DNA from: Nitrosopumilus sp. b1
GTDB lineage: Archaea; Thermoproteota; Nitrososphaeria; Nitrososphaerales; Nitrosopumilaceae
Reading direction: 5' to 3'
DNA: 64,000 nt
Assembly: GCF_014078545.1 (NCBI RefSeq)
Contig: NZ_MU078723.1
Coordinates: forward strand, 340,122 to 404,121
A model generated the notes under the pieces. It did not search any database. It was given only the letters and a program-made list of their open reading frames with translations, and was not told the origin of the DNA. Below, in pieces: positions 18,187-26,802 of this stretch (the stretch's first letter is position 1; every line of letters begins with the position of its first letter). Both the position numbers and the translations under genes were made by a program.

Positions 18187-18219
18187 GAAAAACCTAAATT
18201 ATTTTTATTAATTAATGTA

Positions 18220-18393
18220 TTAGCCGTAAATGATACAGTACTCACAATCGCAATTATCTTGTTTTTTGTTTTTTGCTAGACAGTTTTTATGTTGACCAGC
18301 CTGGCATTGGACGCAAATTTGCTCAAGGTTGTCTACGTTGGAGTATTTTTTAGATTGATCAAAACCAAAGCCACCGTCTTGTGGACCTACCAT
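18220..18393 (-). CDS. Cysteine-rich small zinc-binding protein, 57 residues
   Basis: Begins MVGPQDGGFGFDQSKKYS and ends with a cysteine cluster 'CVQCQAGQHKNC' then 'CDCEYC'. Six cysteines and one histidine in 30 residues can hold one or two zinc ions. The ATG at 18393 is the only usual start codon in the frame after the upstream stop. No family recognised. Confidence 0.65.
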   Translation of the reverse strand: MVGPQDGGFGFDQSKKYSNVDNLEQICVQCQAGQHKNCLAKNKKQDNCDCEYCIIYG

Positions 18394-18424
18394 GTATTTT
18401 GATATGTTTTGTAGTATTTCTAGT

Positions 18425-18733
18425 TCACTGATTTTCAGAGATGGTATTTTTGATCAAAGTGAGTAATTCAGACCTATGGGATTCAATCATCCCTCTTATT
18501 TCAAATGAATCGATGAATCCTCCTGCAGAAGCCCTTGTTGCTTTGAGCAGGTAATGAAGTGTAGACTCTTCGATTTTTCCAACATAATAGCCATAAAGAA
18601 AATCCACTTCGTTTTCACATTTCCAGACTTGCTTAGTTTTAAAAAAAGTCTCTTTTACCTCCAGAGGAATTTCCTTGATTCTTCTCTTGATGTATTCATC
18701 AATGGATTTTCTAATAGACGAATCTTGAAGCAA
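18425..18733 (-). CDS. Conserved-looking helical protein, unknown function
   Basis: 102 residues, predicted mostly helical: 'SIRKSIDEYIKRRIKEIP', 'CENEVDFLYGYYVGKIEES', 'FIDSFEIRGMIESHRSELLTLIKNTI'. No catalytic motif or membrane segment. Start TTG. I do not recognise the family; it lies among other small thaumarchaeal-type genes on the same strand. Confidence 0.65.
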   Translation of the reverse strand: MLQDSSIRKSIDEYIKRRIKEIPLEVKETFFKTKQVWKCENEVDFLYGYYVGKIEESTLHYLLKATRASAGGFIDSFEIRGMIESHRSELLTLIKNTISENQ

Positions 18734-18768
18734 TATAGTACTGATGTAATACTCATAATTGACCTTGC

Positions 18769-18906
18769 CTATTTTTCATCATCAGTAGATTTTTTTCTAT
18801 CCCAAAGATGCATGTTGCCTCTTATCATAAAAGATCCTACAATTATAGCCACTAATCCTGCAACAAGAAAAACAAAAAATTTACCGATATCTCGAATAGA
18901 AGCCAT
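18769..18906 (-). CDS. Small membrane protein, 45 residues
   Basis: MASIRDIGKFFVFLVAGLVA then IIVGSFMIRG and a charged tail 'DRKKSTDDEK'. One hydrophobic helix (about 9-28) with a polar cytoplasmic tail. ATG start, TAG stop. No family recognised; its coding nature rests on the complete frame, membrane helix and charged tail. Confidence 0.55.
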   Translation of the reverse strand: MASIRDIGKFFVFLVAGLVAIIVGSFMIRGNMHLWDRKKSTDDEK

Positions 18907-18944
18907 GTAAGGACATATTCCTAGATAATATTCAAGTTTTCTAA

Positions 18945-19898
18945 TTATTCTGAACCCAATTTTTGACGTAATGCAAAAATTCCTATCATCACGATTCCAA
19001 CAGATGTTATGTTTATGATAGTAATTGCTTCTGATAAATACACTGTAGAATAAATGACACTAAAAATGGTAGATGTCGAATACAACAAAACTGTCCTTAC
19101 TGCACCTATTAGACGTAATGCAATTACAAAGAACATCATAGTCACTCCTATTCCCAGAAAACCCACCATAGAAATTATCGAAAACTGTTCAACTGCAATA
19201 TCAAATGGTATTTCAAAATAAAGCATTAGCGCTAGTGTAAATACAGCACCAGAGCAAGACATTATTTGGACTACTCTTCTGGTGTTAATCGAATTACTAA
19301 TTTTTTTAGCTATGAATGTATCAAGACAGTAAAAAAAGCCAGACAGTAGGATCAACATATCACCATAAACAAATTCAGAAAGTTCCCAGTTTTGATGATA
19401 CAAGTCACTTCCCAATGGAAGAAAAACAGTTCCAGAAACTATTAGCATGAAGGGTAATACTTCCCGCTTTCCTAGTTTTTCTTTGAAAAGTGTAATTCCA
19501 ATTAGAATAGCAAAAACTGTTTCGCCATTTACAAGAACAGATGCATTTAACGCACTAGTATCTTGTAATCCTACTGTATAAGCAAGTGTTCCAGATGTTT
19601 CAAGTACTCCCAATAAAATTAAAAGAAAAATTGTATACTTGCTTAGTTTGTTGATAGGACTTTGCTTTCCTGCAAGTGGCGTAAAGAACAATCCATTGAT
19701 CACATAAATTACAAAAACTAACATCAGTGGATTTGGAGTAATACCATCAGAATTTCCTTCCATCAAAGGTTTTGGAATCACATTTGGCAGTGCAGAAAAA
19801 GCAGCAGCTAAAACTGCAAGAGTTATTCCAAGAGTAGTAGTTGATTTTAAATTAACTTTAGAGATTTTTTTGAAAACAGATTTTTTTTCTATATTCAA
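18945..19898 (-). CDS. EamA/DMT-family transporter
   Basis: 317 residues with ten predicted membrane helices in two five-helix repeats, as in the drug/metabolite transporter superfamily. 'ETSGTLAYTVGLQDTSALNASVLVNGETVFAIL' at about 120-152 matches the conserved EamA block (helix 3-4), and 'SEAITIINITSVGIVMIGI' its equivalent in the second repeat. Substrate unknown; relatives export amino acids, metabolites or drugs. Single gene. Confidence 0.88.
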   Translation of the reverse strand: MNIEKKSVFKKISKVNLKSTTTLGITLAVLAAAFSALPNVIPKPLMEGNSDGITPNPLMLVFVIYVINGLFFTPLAGKQSPINKLSKYTIFLLILLGVLETSGTLAYTVGLQDTSALNASVLVNGETVFAILIGITLFKEKLGKREVLPFMLIVSGTVFLPLGSDLYHQNWELSEFVYGDMLILLSGFFYCLDTFIAKKISNSINTRRVVQIMSCSGAVFTLALMLYFEIPFDIAVEQFSIISMVGFLGIGVTMMFFVIALRLIGAVRTVLLYSTSTIFSVIYSTVYLSEAITIINITSVGIVMIGIFALRQKLGSE

Positions 19899-20056
19899 TA
19901 ATAGTGACAGCTACACTCCACCCATTCCCATAAATGGAAACACTTACTCACTAATAATATGATCCGTTTCCAAGATTGAAAACAAAATATGTTATAGTAT
20001 TATCATTCGGAACTGGTTGTAGGGATGTTCCACATCCAAATTTAAGAAGTAAAGTG

Positions 20057-20665
20057 TTATCCGTAAATTACTTGCAATACAGAGCTATCATTATAGTCAG
20101 GTCTTGATAGTTGAACATCAACTGTGATTTTATTTTTCACAATGTTTATTCTAATATTATCAAAGAGTGATCTATATTTTGTGACTCTTCTTCCATCAGA
20201 AGTAGCTGTGTAACCATCATCAACTAATAAGCCATCTTTGATTAATTGATTTATTTTGCGATATCCAGATGTCTGTGGGATTTTACAATCAATAAGAATA
20301 TCAGAAATAATTTTTGCATCGTCAATAACTACATTGAGAATTGCAGATTTGTCATCATCTCCAAAACTTTCCATAATAGTTTGACTAGTATGATTATCTG
20401 TTATACTAAACCAGTTGTTTGTTTTATTCTTTGATTTTGCACTGCAAAGACTTTGCATGAACTTTGATTCCAGACCATCAGCTCCCGCTCCGAAAAATTC
20501 TCGCAAGACTGCATCAATTTTGTGAAATTCTTCAATTGACTGTGTAAGTGATAAACCATATTTTTGAAATAGTCTTTCTTCTACTTTTTGAGTTGTTTTT
20601 TCACCTAGATTATTTCTAATAGTGTTATTCAGAGATTTAGCCAATAATCTATCCAATCCGCCCAT
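20057..20665 (-). CDS. Winged-helix transcriptional regulator
   Basis: 202 residues. The N-terminal half is helical ('LDRLLAKSLNNTIRNNLGEK', 'SLTQSIEEFHKIDAVLREFF'); residues about 105-180 form a winged helix: 'DDAKIISDILIDCKIPQTSGYRKINQLIKDGLL' followed by the wing 'TATSDGRRVTKYRS' and a beta-strand tail. This is an ArsR-like arrangement found in thaumarchaeal regulators. It is divergent from a response regulator with only 80 bases between starts, so the two may be co-regulated or act together. No sensor domain is evident. Confidence 0.8.
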   Translation of the reverse strand: MGGLDRLLAKSLNNTIRNNLGEKTTQKVEERLFQKYGLSLTQSIEEFHKIDAVLREFFGAGADGLESKFMQSLCSAKSKNKTNNWFSITDNHTSQTIMESFGDDDKSAILNVVIDDAKIISDILIDCKIPQTSGYRKINQLIKDGLLVDDGYTATSDGRRVTKYRSLFDNIRINIVKNKITVDVQLSRPDYNDSSVLQVIYG

Positions 20666-20735
20666 GCATAGTATTACAATATGATGTTTATAACATTTCC
20701 TAGAATGAAAAAGAATACTTATTTATTAAAAACCC

Positions 20736-20753
20736 ATTACCAAAAGTGGTAAT
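20736..20753. promoter_or_regulatory. Inverted repeat over the response regulator start
   Basis: ATTACCA, four bases, TGGTAAT: a perfect 7-bp inverted repeat. It covers the predicted transcription start (TATA-like ATTTATTA at about 20720-20728) and the first start codon at 20746. It lies between two divergent regulators, so it is a good operator candidate for the winged-helix protein encoded to the left. Confidence 0.55.
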
Positions 20754-21159
20754 TATATTGGGATTTGAAAAAATTTCTTCAATAGTCATCGATGATGACG
20801 TAGATACCGTGTCTGTATTTGCAGATTATCTAAAATTAAAGCAGATCAATGTCCTTGGCTGTGGATATAATGGAAAGGAAGCCGTCCAATTATTTCAAAA
20901 ACACAAACCAGATGTAGTATTCTTAGATCATAGAATGCCAGAATACGATGGATTGTATGCATTATACAACATTAGACAAATTGATCCAGATGCAAAAATC
21001 ATTATGATTACTGCAGACAATACAGTAGACCTTAATCCAAAAATTTTAGAATTAAAGCCATCAGCAATAATTCACAAACCATTCAACATAGACAAAATTC
21101 TGCAAACTGTAGAAAGAGTCCTAGATGAAAAAATCATAAAAAAGGAGAATGGTAAGTGA
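20746..21159 (+). CDS. Stand-alone CheY-like response regulator
   Basis: 137 residues, one receiver domain. Acidic pocket 'IDDDVD' near the N-terminus, phosphoacceptor Asp in 'VFLDHRMPEYDG', the Thr in 'IMITADN' and the Lys in 'IHKPFN'. No output domain. The listed start is the GTG at 20746; a TTG at 20758 is equally possible and fits the TATA position slightly better. The stop overlaps the next gene (GTGA), so it is coupled to the HEAT-repeat protein, which may be its partner. Confidence 0.88.
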   Translation: MVIILGFEKISSIVIDDDVDTVSVFADYLKLKQINVLGCGYNGKEAVQLFQKHKPDVVFLDHRMPEYDGLYALYNIRQIDPDAKIIMITADNTVDLNPKILELKPSAIIHKPFNIDKILQTVERVLDEKIIKKENGK

Positions 21160-21659
21160 CTCAGCTAGCACTGGATGATCACAGAATTCGTGAGTTCCCA
21201 CTAGAGAAAAGAGTAGATGTACTAGAGCAGATTTTTAAAAATTCAGATGACGAATCGTTACGTTGGGATGCAGTATGGCTTGCTGGTGAGATACCAGAAA
21301 AAGTTGGACTAAGGGGTCCGCTCTTTGACAAAATAGCTGACATTTATGCATGGGTTTTAAAAAATGACGATAATGCGGTAGTTCGTCACGAAGTATGTTA
21401 TCAAATAGCAGGAAGAAACATGCGAAAAAAAATTCCTGATCTAGTTCAAGCTGGACTGTATGATAAAAGTGCACTTGTCAGACACGAAGCAATTGAATGT
21501 CTTGGAATCATTAGAGCATTTGATCAGATGGATGCAATGAAAAAAGCATTAGAAGATCCTAGTCCCTATGTTGTAGAAACTGCAAGAATGGTGTTAAAAA
21601 GAATGGAGAGATATCAGGGAAAAGAGTTCGTTGCAGAAGATGAATACGCATCATACTAG
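21156..21659 (+). CDS. HEAT-repeat protein
   Basis: 167 residues built of alpha-helical pairs with HEAT-like signatures: 'ESLRWDAVWLAGEI', 'AVVRHEVCYQIAGR', 'ALVRHEAIECLGII', 'PYVVETARMVLKRM'. These resemble the repeats of deoxyhypusine hydroxylase and phycobilin-lyase-like proteins, but the metal-binding His-Glu pairs are only partly present ('RHE' occurs twice). It likely serves as a protein-binding scaffold. Start GTG overlaps the response regulator stop, and the stop overlaps that of the convergent membrane-protein gene. Confidence 0.82.
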   Translation: MTQLALDDHRIREFPLEKRVDVLEQIFKNSDDESLRWDAVWLAGEIPEKVGLRGPLFDKIADIYAWVLKNDDNAVVRHEVCYQIAGRNMRKKIPDLVQAGLYDKSALVRHEAIECLGIIRAFDQMDAMKKALEDPSPYVVETARMVLKRMERYQGKEFVAEDEYASY

Positions 21660-22432
21660 ATTACTTTTTGATGTTTGTAAAGTGCATAAATCATCATCAA
21701 ATTAGACACATACCAGATAACCGTAACAGGATGTGCGTTGAAATATTCTCCAAAAATTTCAAGAATATAATACCATACATCGGCAATTGCGTTTAACAGG
21801 ATTCCTACTACCAGTAATAACCATGCAATTCCAAGTAAACCCTGCTTGAAAAGGGTTGCGCCAACCACAGCAAATGATAAAATCAGTGATGCGCCAATAA
21901 TGAATATTATTCCATAGTAAAAATCAAAATTTGCTTCTTCCAATTCTTGAAAAGAGATTAAACCATATGTAATAACGAAAACAATTGGAATTATTCCAAG
22001 TATGAGCAGTTGTTTTGATGAGAATTTATGAACAAAAAACTTGACATTAAGAATCAAGTGAATCAAAGCTAGTGGATACAGCATAAAAAAGAAAATATCA
22101 GCAACGGATGGATAGGCTTCAACCTCTAAAATGATGTCTAAAGTATAGTAGATGACCTCAGCTATTGCGTATGAAGCATAACCAAATCCTAAAGCAAGGT
22201 AGGAACGCCCAAAGACTTGAGTACTCCAATATCTTTTAGAGACAGTAAGTGAAGCAGTAGAAACAGCTGCTGCAAGTACTACGGATAATACAAATATCAA
22301 ATTTGAGGAATTCTCTTCACCTAATGTATTGATTATAAAATAAATTCCAATACCAAATGCAAAAATTAGTAAAAGTATCTTATAGCTAATAGGACTCTTT
22401 AGTTTTTCAGGGACTACATCCGGATCATTCAT
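21656..22432 (-). CDS. Eight-helix membrane protein resembling sensor domains
   Basis: 258 residues with about eight hydrophobic helices. Segments such as 'GRSYLALGFGYASYAIAEVIYYTLD' (split: GRSYLALGFGYASY, AIAEVIYYTLD), 'YPSVADIFFFMLYPLALIHL' and 'NAIADVWYYILEI' resemble the membrane sensor halves attached to histidine kinases and cyclic-di-GMP enzymes elsewhere. Here there is no cytoplasmic output domain. It is convergent and overlaps the stop of the HEAT gene. It could be a membrane partner of the neighbouring response regulator, but this is inference. Confidence 0.75.
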   Translation of the reverse strand: MNDPDVVPEKLKSPISYKILLLIFAFGIGIYFIINTLGEENSSNLIFVLSVVLAAAVSTASLTVSKRYWSTQVFGRSYLALGFGYASYAIAEVIYYTLDIILEVEAYPSVADIFFFMLYPLALIHLILNVKFFVHKFSSKQLLILGIIPIVFVITYGLISFQELEEANFDFYYGIIFIIGASLILSFAVVGATLFKQGLLGIAWLLLVVGILLNAIADVWYYILEIFGEYFNAHPVTVIWYVSNLMMIYALYKHQKVI

Positions 22433-22632
22433 TACGAAAAAAAAAGAATGAATCTAGATAAGGATTAGCGTTATTATCTTGAACGATAATATGTCAAAAT
22501 TAGCTTAGTTATCTTGATGAATTGTCATAGTAGGAAAGATGGAGGTTATCATAATCTTGCTCCACATTTTGAGGGCAATGGTAGAGTCTTGTAAAAGATT
22601 GGGATTGTAATAAATTTACAATTGAAAAGGAT

Positions 22633-22836
22633 TCAATTTTGTGACAAATACCACAAAATTATTGATAAACCAATCAGACCATACCATTTGATATTTCTCT
22701 TATCAAGAAAAATTTTCGGAGATCCAAGTTCGCCATCAATAGTAGTACTTTTTCTAATCCGACCCATTTCAAATGCCTGTCCGATAATTCCAACAGTAAA
22801 CAGTACTAATGCGCCAATTCCCAATGACCATTCCAT
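22633..22836 (-). CDS. Small two-helix membrane protein
   Basis: 67 residues: hydrophobic helices at about 3-20 ('SLGIGALVLFTVGIIGQAF') and 50-65 ('YGLIGLSIILWYL'), separated by a basic loop ('GRIRKSTT', 'DKRNIKW'). ATG start. A frame on the opposite strand covers the same bases but lacks protein-like character. Function unknown. Confidence 0.65.
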   Translation of the reverse strand: MEWSLGIGALVLFTVGIIGQAFEMGRIRKSTTIDGELGSPKIFLDKRNIKWYGLIGLSIILWYLSQN

Positions 22837-22871
22837 GACATAATTACAGATGCTACTCTAATAAGACTTGG

Positions 22872-23828
22872 TCATCCCTTCATGCCATATCCAACTAAGA
22901 CAGAATAGCAACCCAAACCACATTCCTCACATCGTGGTTTCATTGATTTATTTTCTGCACTTCCTATACAGCAAGGAAGTTTTTCTCTACCCATATGATC
23001 TACAGAAATTATAGCCCACGTTGGACAATCAACAGGAGTGGTTCCTTTTCCACCCCAACTGGATTTCATTAATTCAAGTTGACTAGTTGGATTTATGATG
23101 TAATCTTTGAATGTGCCTTCTTTCATATCAATAATTTCATTAATGACTTGGGTTCGTTCATCACCAAATGGCACCCACAGTGGATCTCCAGGCATAAATG
23201 GAGTATGAAATTGGAATCCTATTTTATTTGAATAGTCTTTCCAGTCGTTAATCACAGTTTTAATTGTATGAAGGTTCTTTGAATTAATTGTCATTGTAAT
23301 CCAAATGTCTTTCCAGGCTTTGTCACCATTAGTATTAACATAATCTAAAACATTTTTTCGTGTTTTTCCCCAAGCATTTTCTCCTCTGATTTCATCATGT
23401 GTTTTTTGGTCACCGTCAATAGATATCCAATAAAAGTAAATGTCCTTTAGAAAAGGAATTGGGTACGTTCCGTTTGTTACAACGCAAGCTCGTTTTGGAA
23501 ATTCTTTGACAAATAATTTTACTACATCTTGTCTCATCATTGGCTCTCCCCCAACAAGAGTAACTATGAACACATGATTTTTTTTGAATTTTTCGTCAAT
23601 GACTTTTTTCCATTGATCTAAGGTAAGATCTTCGTTTTCTTTTCTATTAAGCCACCAATAACAATGCTCACAGTGAAGATTACAAACATTGATGATATCT
23701 GCAGAACCATATAATGGACTTTTTTTATTAAATAATTTGTATCCCAAATACTTTGAGAATATATGAAAATACAATGGGCTTTCCCGAAGTATCTGCTGAA
23801 AACCCCTACCCATTATCTCCATTGGCAT
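22872..23828 (-). CDS. Radical SAM protein with a C-terminal cysteine cluster
   Basis: 318 residues. 'CNLHCEHC' (CxxxCxxC, near residue 50) binds the SAM [4Fe-4S] cluster; 'VGGEPMMRQD' is the GGEP motif and 'YWISIDGDQKTHDEIRG' is typical of the SPASM/twitch-type group. The C-terminus has 'DCPTWAIISVDHMGREKLPCC' split over two cysteine groups and ends 'PRCEECGLGC', enough cysteines for an auxiliary cluster. Such enzymes modify peptides or small molecules; the substrate is unknown. It lies in a run of minus-strand genes with a methyltransferase and two tiny zinc-like proteins. Confidence 0.88.
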   Translation of the reverse strand: MPMEIMGRGFQQILRESPLYFHIFSKYLGYKLFNKKSPLYGSADIINVCNLHCEHCYWWLNRKENEDLTLDQWKKVIDEKFKKNHVFIVTLVGGEPMMRQDVVKLFVKEFPKRACVVTNGTYPIPFLKDIYFYWISIDGDQKTHDEIRGENAWGKTRKNVLDYVNTNGDKAWKDIWITMTINSKNLHTIKTVINDWKDYSNKIGFQFHTPFMPGDPLWVPFGDERTQVINEIIDMKEGTFKDYIINPTSQLELMKSSWGGKGTTPVDCPTWAIISVDHMGREKLPCCIGSAENKSMKPRCEECGLGCYSVLVGYGMKG

Positions 23829-23861
23829 AATATGGACACACTCTTACTTAAAGTGAAACGC

Positions 23862-24029
23862 CTAAATTCTTTTTCTTAATATTATTTGCATCAAGGTTTC
23901 CTTAGAATATTCTATACCATGTTCATTATTTGAATGGGTTCCAAATTCTTCTACTATCACCTGAGAGTTTTGGCCTTCAACTGTATAATCACATTCAAAT
24001 CCATAATCACGGCAGCTTAGTCGTACCAT
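23862..24029 (-). CDS. DUF1059-family small protein
   Basis: 55 residues starting 'MVRLSCRDYGFECDYTVEG' and containing 'HSNNEHG'. This matches the DUF1059 pattern (short proteins with SCRDxGxxCxF near the N-terminus and a conserved His). I use the ATG at 24029 because family members begin here; an upstream start would add eight residues. Function unknown in the family; probably metal binding. Confidence 0.78.
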   Translation of the reverse strand: MVRLSCRDYGFECDYTVEGQNSQVIVEEFGTHSNNEHGIEYSKETLMQIILRKRI

Positions 24030-24085
24030 GGAAAAACTACTATTTTTTTGCACTTAAGCATGTGATTGTCGTAAATGAATTAACA

Positions 24086-24253
24086 CTAGGAGTTTGTTGA
24101 AAATCCCTGCGTATGACCCTTGTCTTGTTCTACAGCCTCTTTTAGTTGATTTTTTAGATGGATAATTCTATCATCCTTACATTTTTGGGAGCAAAAAATC
24201 CCAACGCCATTCTCAAACTCTTTTTGACAATGTTTACAAAATTTTTTTGTCAT
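24086..24253 (-). CDS. Small zinc-finger protein, 55 residues
   Basis: Begins 'MTKKFCKHCQKEFENG' and contains 'GIFCSQKCKDD', giving CxxC and CxxxC pairs 13 residues apart, a treble-clef-like zinc site, followed by a charged helix ('RIIHLKNQLKEAVEQDK'). ATG start, TAG stop, good codon use. This pattern is common in tiny archaeal proteins that bind nucleic acid or protein partners. Role unknown. Confidence 0.68.
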   Translation of the reverse strand: MTKKFCKHCQKEFENGVGIFCSQKCKDDRIIHLKNQLKEAVEQDKGHTQGFSTNS

Positions 24254-24322
24254 TTACATACAATTTTAATAATTTAGGAAATAAGGAATTCCTTCCAAAT
24301 TTGGTAATGACAGTAATAGTAA

Positions 24323-25183
24323 CTAGTTTTTTTTGCAGGAAAGTAAAAGATAGTCAATGATGTTTTTTTCTGATGTTTCTCGCATCTTCTTAATTGATCT
24401 CCAAAGGATTTTTTCCACAGATGTGGAGTAGTTTTTCAAGATCTTTTTTTGGATTGATTCCCTATTTTTTGAATAATAGTCTGCCAATGGAGGATATACG
24501 TTTGCGCCGATTAGTTTTTCTTCAAGAATTTCAAAATTGTTTTTGTTTACAGTAGACAGGATATGGTTTTTGCTATAATGCTCAGAAGACCAAGTCATCG
24601 ATAAGATTCCAAGTTTTAAAAGTGGCTGTGAAAAATCTTTTCCAAGTATTGGGATTGCAAGGGATAAGATCCCATCACTTTTTAGAATTCTTTTACATTC
24701 TGAGATAAAAAAATCCAAGGGTTTGAAATGTTGGGCAGATTCAAAAGCCAGGATTCTATCCATGGAATCATCTGCAAATGGTAACGAAGTAGCAGTGGAA
24801 TTTATGAATCGTACTTCAAATTTAGAGTTCAGTGATCGTTTGTTTTTTGCAGATACTAGTTGAGAATTATTGATATTCACACTAGTGATACTAAGATTAG
24901 GGTATTTTTCTGCCCAAAAAAATGCTGGAGCTGACAAGCCACTTCCAACATCCAAGATATTTTCAGCTGATTTTAGGTGTGAGAGTTCTGCAAATATAGT
25001 ACAAAGTTTTTCTTGTGCATCTATTGGGGAAATAGTAGATTCGTCCCAAAATCCAAAATTTAGCATATCTCCACCTGTGGATAATTGCATGACTTCGGAT
25101 AGTGAATCGTAAAGTTTTACAACATCATTTTCATTTCGTCGAAATGACCATAAAAAGACATCAAGAGGATTGATTTTTTTCAA
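24323..25183 (-). CDS. Class I SAM-dependent methyltransferase
   Basis: 286 residues. Motif I is 'ILDVGSGLSAPAFFWAEKYP' near residue 88, followed by 'ITSVNINNSQL' (motif post I), 'ATSLPFADDSMDRILAFESAQHF' region (motif II) and 'RILKSDGILSLAIPI' (motif III). 'LNFGFWDEST' near 42 is common to the tocopherol/sterol-like and UbiE-like methyltransferases that act on lipidic or small-molecule substrates. Start TTG. The neighbouring radical SAM gene could act in the same pathway, but they are separated by two tiny genes and nothing else supports this. Confidence 0.87.
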   Translation of the reverse strand: MKKINPLDVFLWSFRRNENDVVKLYDSLSEVMQLSTGGDMLNFGFWDESTISPIDAQEKLCTIFAELSHLKSAENILDVGSGLSAPAFFWAEKYPNLSITSVNINNSQLVSAKNKRSLNSKFEVRFINSTATSLPFADDSMDRILAFESAQHFKPLDFFISECKRILKSDGILSLAIPILGKDFSQPLLKLGILSMTWSSEHYSKNHILSTVNKNNFEILEEKLIGANVYPPLADYYSKNRESIQKKILKNYSTSVEKILWRSIKKMRETSEKNIIDYLLLSCKKN

Positions 25184-25244
25184 GATTACTAGTCAAAGAG
25201 ATACTCCCCATAGATAAAGAATGTAAAAAGAAAAAGAAGAAGAA

Positions 25245-25868
25245 CTATTCAGTTCTTGGAAGTTTACCGTATCTATCAAATGATTGTTGTATTTTATCAT
25301 CTGCAAGACCATTTTCTATGTTCAAGTTTTTAGTCATTTCAATTAGTTGAACGCGTTTAGTTGACGCAATATCATTGAATGCTTGTCGTGCTTCTGCATA
25401 ACTGCCTCCATTGTCAAGTATTCTATTCATTGCATCGTTTGCTGCTTGAACTTTAGATGACTGATACTCAAACATTCCCCAGTATACGGAATGAACTTTT
25501 TCAGGCATTTTTGATACGAAATTTGTAAATGCTGCTTTTGGAGTATAGTCTTCATAGTCTTTATTCATACGATCTAACTGTTGGGATAGTTTTTGCTTTG
25601 CTACTTCTCGTTGTTCTTCAATGAACTTTTGTTGTTCATTTAGCTGGATTTGCTTTTGTTTTAGTTCAGCAATTCGTTGTTTAGCAATCTCAATTCTTTC
25701 GAGAATTTGTTTTGCCAAGGGATTTTTTGAAACATCATCGCCAGACAGGTTAGATGATTTAAAATCAGTTGCAGCAAAGGCTAATTGTTCTGAACCCAAG
25801 CCAGGAATTGCAAATAGGACAAAAATTGCAAACATAGTAGGCAAAGCAATTGTAGTTGTTACTTTCAT
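25245..25868 (-). CDS. Secreted coiled-coil protein
   Basis: 207 residues. A signal peptide (about 1-33, ending near 'LAFAA') is followed by a heptad-rich coiled coil (about 50-105, 'RIEIAKQRIAELKQKQIQL' and on) and a helical C-terminal region with 'SKMPEKVHSVYWGMFEYQS'. No catalytic motif. It is exported or attached to the cell surface; a structural role is possible. ATG start. Confidence 0.75.
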   Translation of the reverse strand: MKVTTTIALPTMFAIFVLFAIPGLGSEQLAFAATDFKSSNLSGDDVSKNPLAKQILERIEIAKQRIAELKQKQIQLNEQQKFIEEQREVAKQKLSQQLDRMNKDYEDYTPKAAFTNFVSKMPEKVHSVYWGMFEYQSSKVQAANDAMNRILDNGGSYAEARQAFNDIASTKRVQLIEMTKNLNIENGLADDKIQQSFDRYGKLPRTE

Positions 25869-25962
25869 TATTCGTGATTTTTGATTATTTTATTTAGCCA
25901 TTAGACAGAATACTGTAGAAAGCTTAAAGAGTAAGAAATTTTTGTTCGGCTTCCCAAATCTA

Positions 25963-26397
25963 TTACTTTATTGTGCTGTTTAATGATGTAATGTATTCTT
26001 TCATTTGATCATTTCGTGCTTTTTCACGTAGTGCCTTGATAATTTTAAAGGCAATTTCGTTCCTGTCAAAAGGCTTGACAATATAATCACAGGCACCGTA
26101 TTGAATAGCATCCTGAGTATCTATTTTTGCCGTTGAAGAAGAGATAACTATCACATAAGATGAAGGATTTAGTTCTTGCATTTTCTTTAAAACATCTAAT
26201 CCATCAATATCAGGCATTCGTAAATCCAAGATTACTAGATCAGGTTTGAATTTGATGAATTTCTCAATTCCAATTATTCCATTTGAGGCATCTTCAACAT
26301 AGGGAGTAATGTCATTACGATCAATGATTTGTCTTAACAGATACCGCATAGCATTGCTATCATCAACAATCAGTATTCTAAAGAAATGTTTTTTCAA
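25963..26397 (-). CDS. Stand-alone CheY-like response regulator
   Basis: 144 residues: 'RILIVDDSNAMRYLL' acidic pocket, phosphoacceptor Asp in 'LVILDLRMPDIDG', 'VISSS' and 'IVKPFDRNE' with the conserved Lys. A short helical tail ('KARNDQMKEYITSLNS') follows the receiver. No output domain, no kinase nearby. Start TTG. One of four such single-domain regulators in this window (with 20746, 26803 and 59979). Confidence 0.9.
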   Translation of the reverse strand: MKKHFFRILIVDDSNAMRYLLRQIIDRNDITPYVEDASNGIIGIEKFIKFKPDLVILDLRMPDIDGLDVLKKMQELNPSSYVIVISSSTAKIDTQDAIQYGACDYIVKPFDRNEIAFKIIKALREKARNDQMKEYITSLNSTIK

Positions 26398-26536
26398 TAA
26401 TTTATTTCTTGTAATTTATCATATAGAATGATGTTTGTATTAATGCCACAAACATTTTGTGTCAAAACTGATTAGATAGATGGATTTGATTAATTAACTT
26501 GAAAGATCATATCTTATGCGAATGTAAAAATTCTAC

Positions 26537-26797
26537 ATGAGTGAGCCTGAAAAAGAGCCATCGGTTAGGGAACAAATTCTAGATAAAATGTCTGCCTTGA
26601 TAACAGCAGCGTTTGGACTAGTCGCTGCCCTAGCATGGAATGATGCAATAAAAGCTATCTTCAAAGAGATTTTTGGAACATCAGACACATTAATTCCGAT
26701 GGTAATCTATGCCACCATTGTGACGATAATAGCAGTGATTTTAACAATTATTGTTGCAAGAGCAGTCAGTAGAGCTAAATCGTTAAGATTAGGATAA
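26537..26797 (+). CDS. DUF5654-like small membrane protein
   Basis: 86 residues: polar N-terminus ('SEPEKEPSVREQILDKMS'), first helix 'ALITAAFGLVAALAWNDAIKAIF' (about 18-40) and second helix 'VIYATIVTIIAVILTIIVA' (about 56-76), ending in basic residues. The 'GLVAALAWNDAIKAIF' segment is typical of the archaeal DUF5654 family. Function unknown. It lies between two response regulators on the opposite strand. Confidence 0.78.
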   Translation: MSEPEKEPSVREQILDKMSALITAAFGLVAALAWNDAIKAIFKEIFGTSDTLIPMVIYATIVTIIAVILTIIVARAVSRAKSLRLG

Positions 26798-26802
26798 AAA
26801 TC

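Noticed and set aside
22622-22843. Plus-strand frame opposite the small two-helix membrane protein
   Set aside because: The minus-strand frame has an ATG, two membrane helices and a basic loop; the plus frame has none of these.
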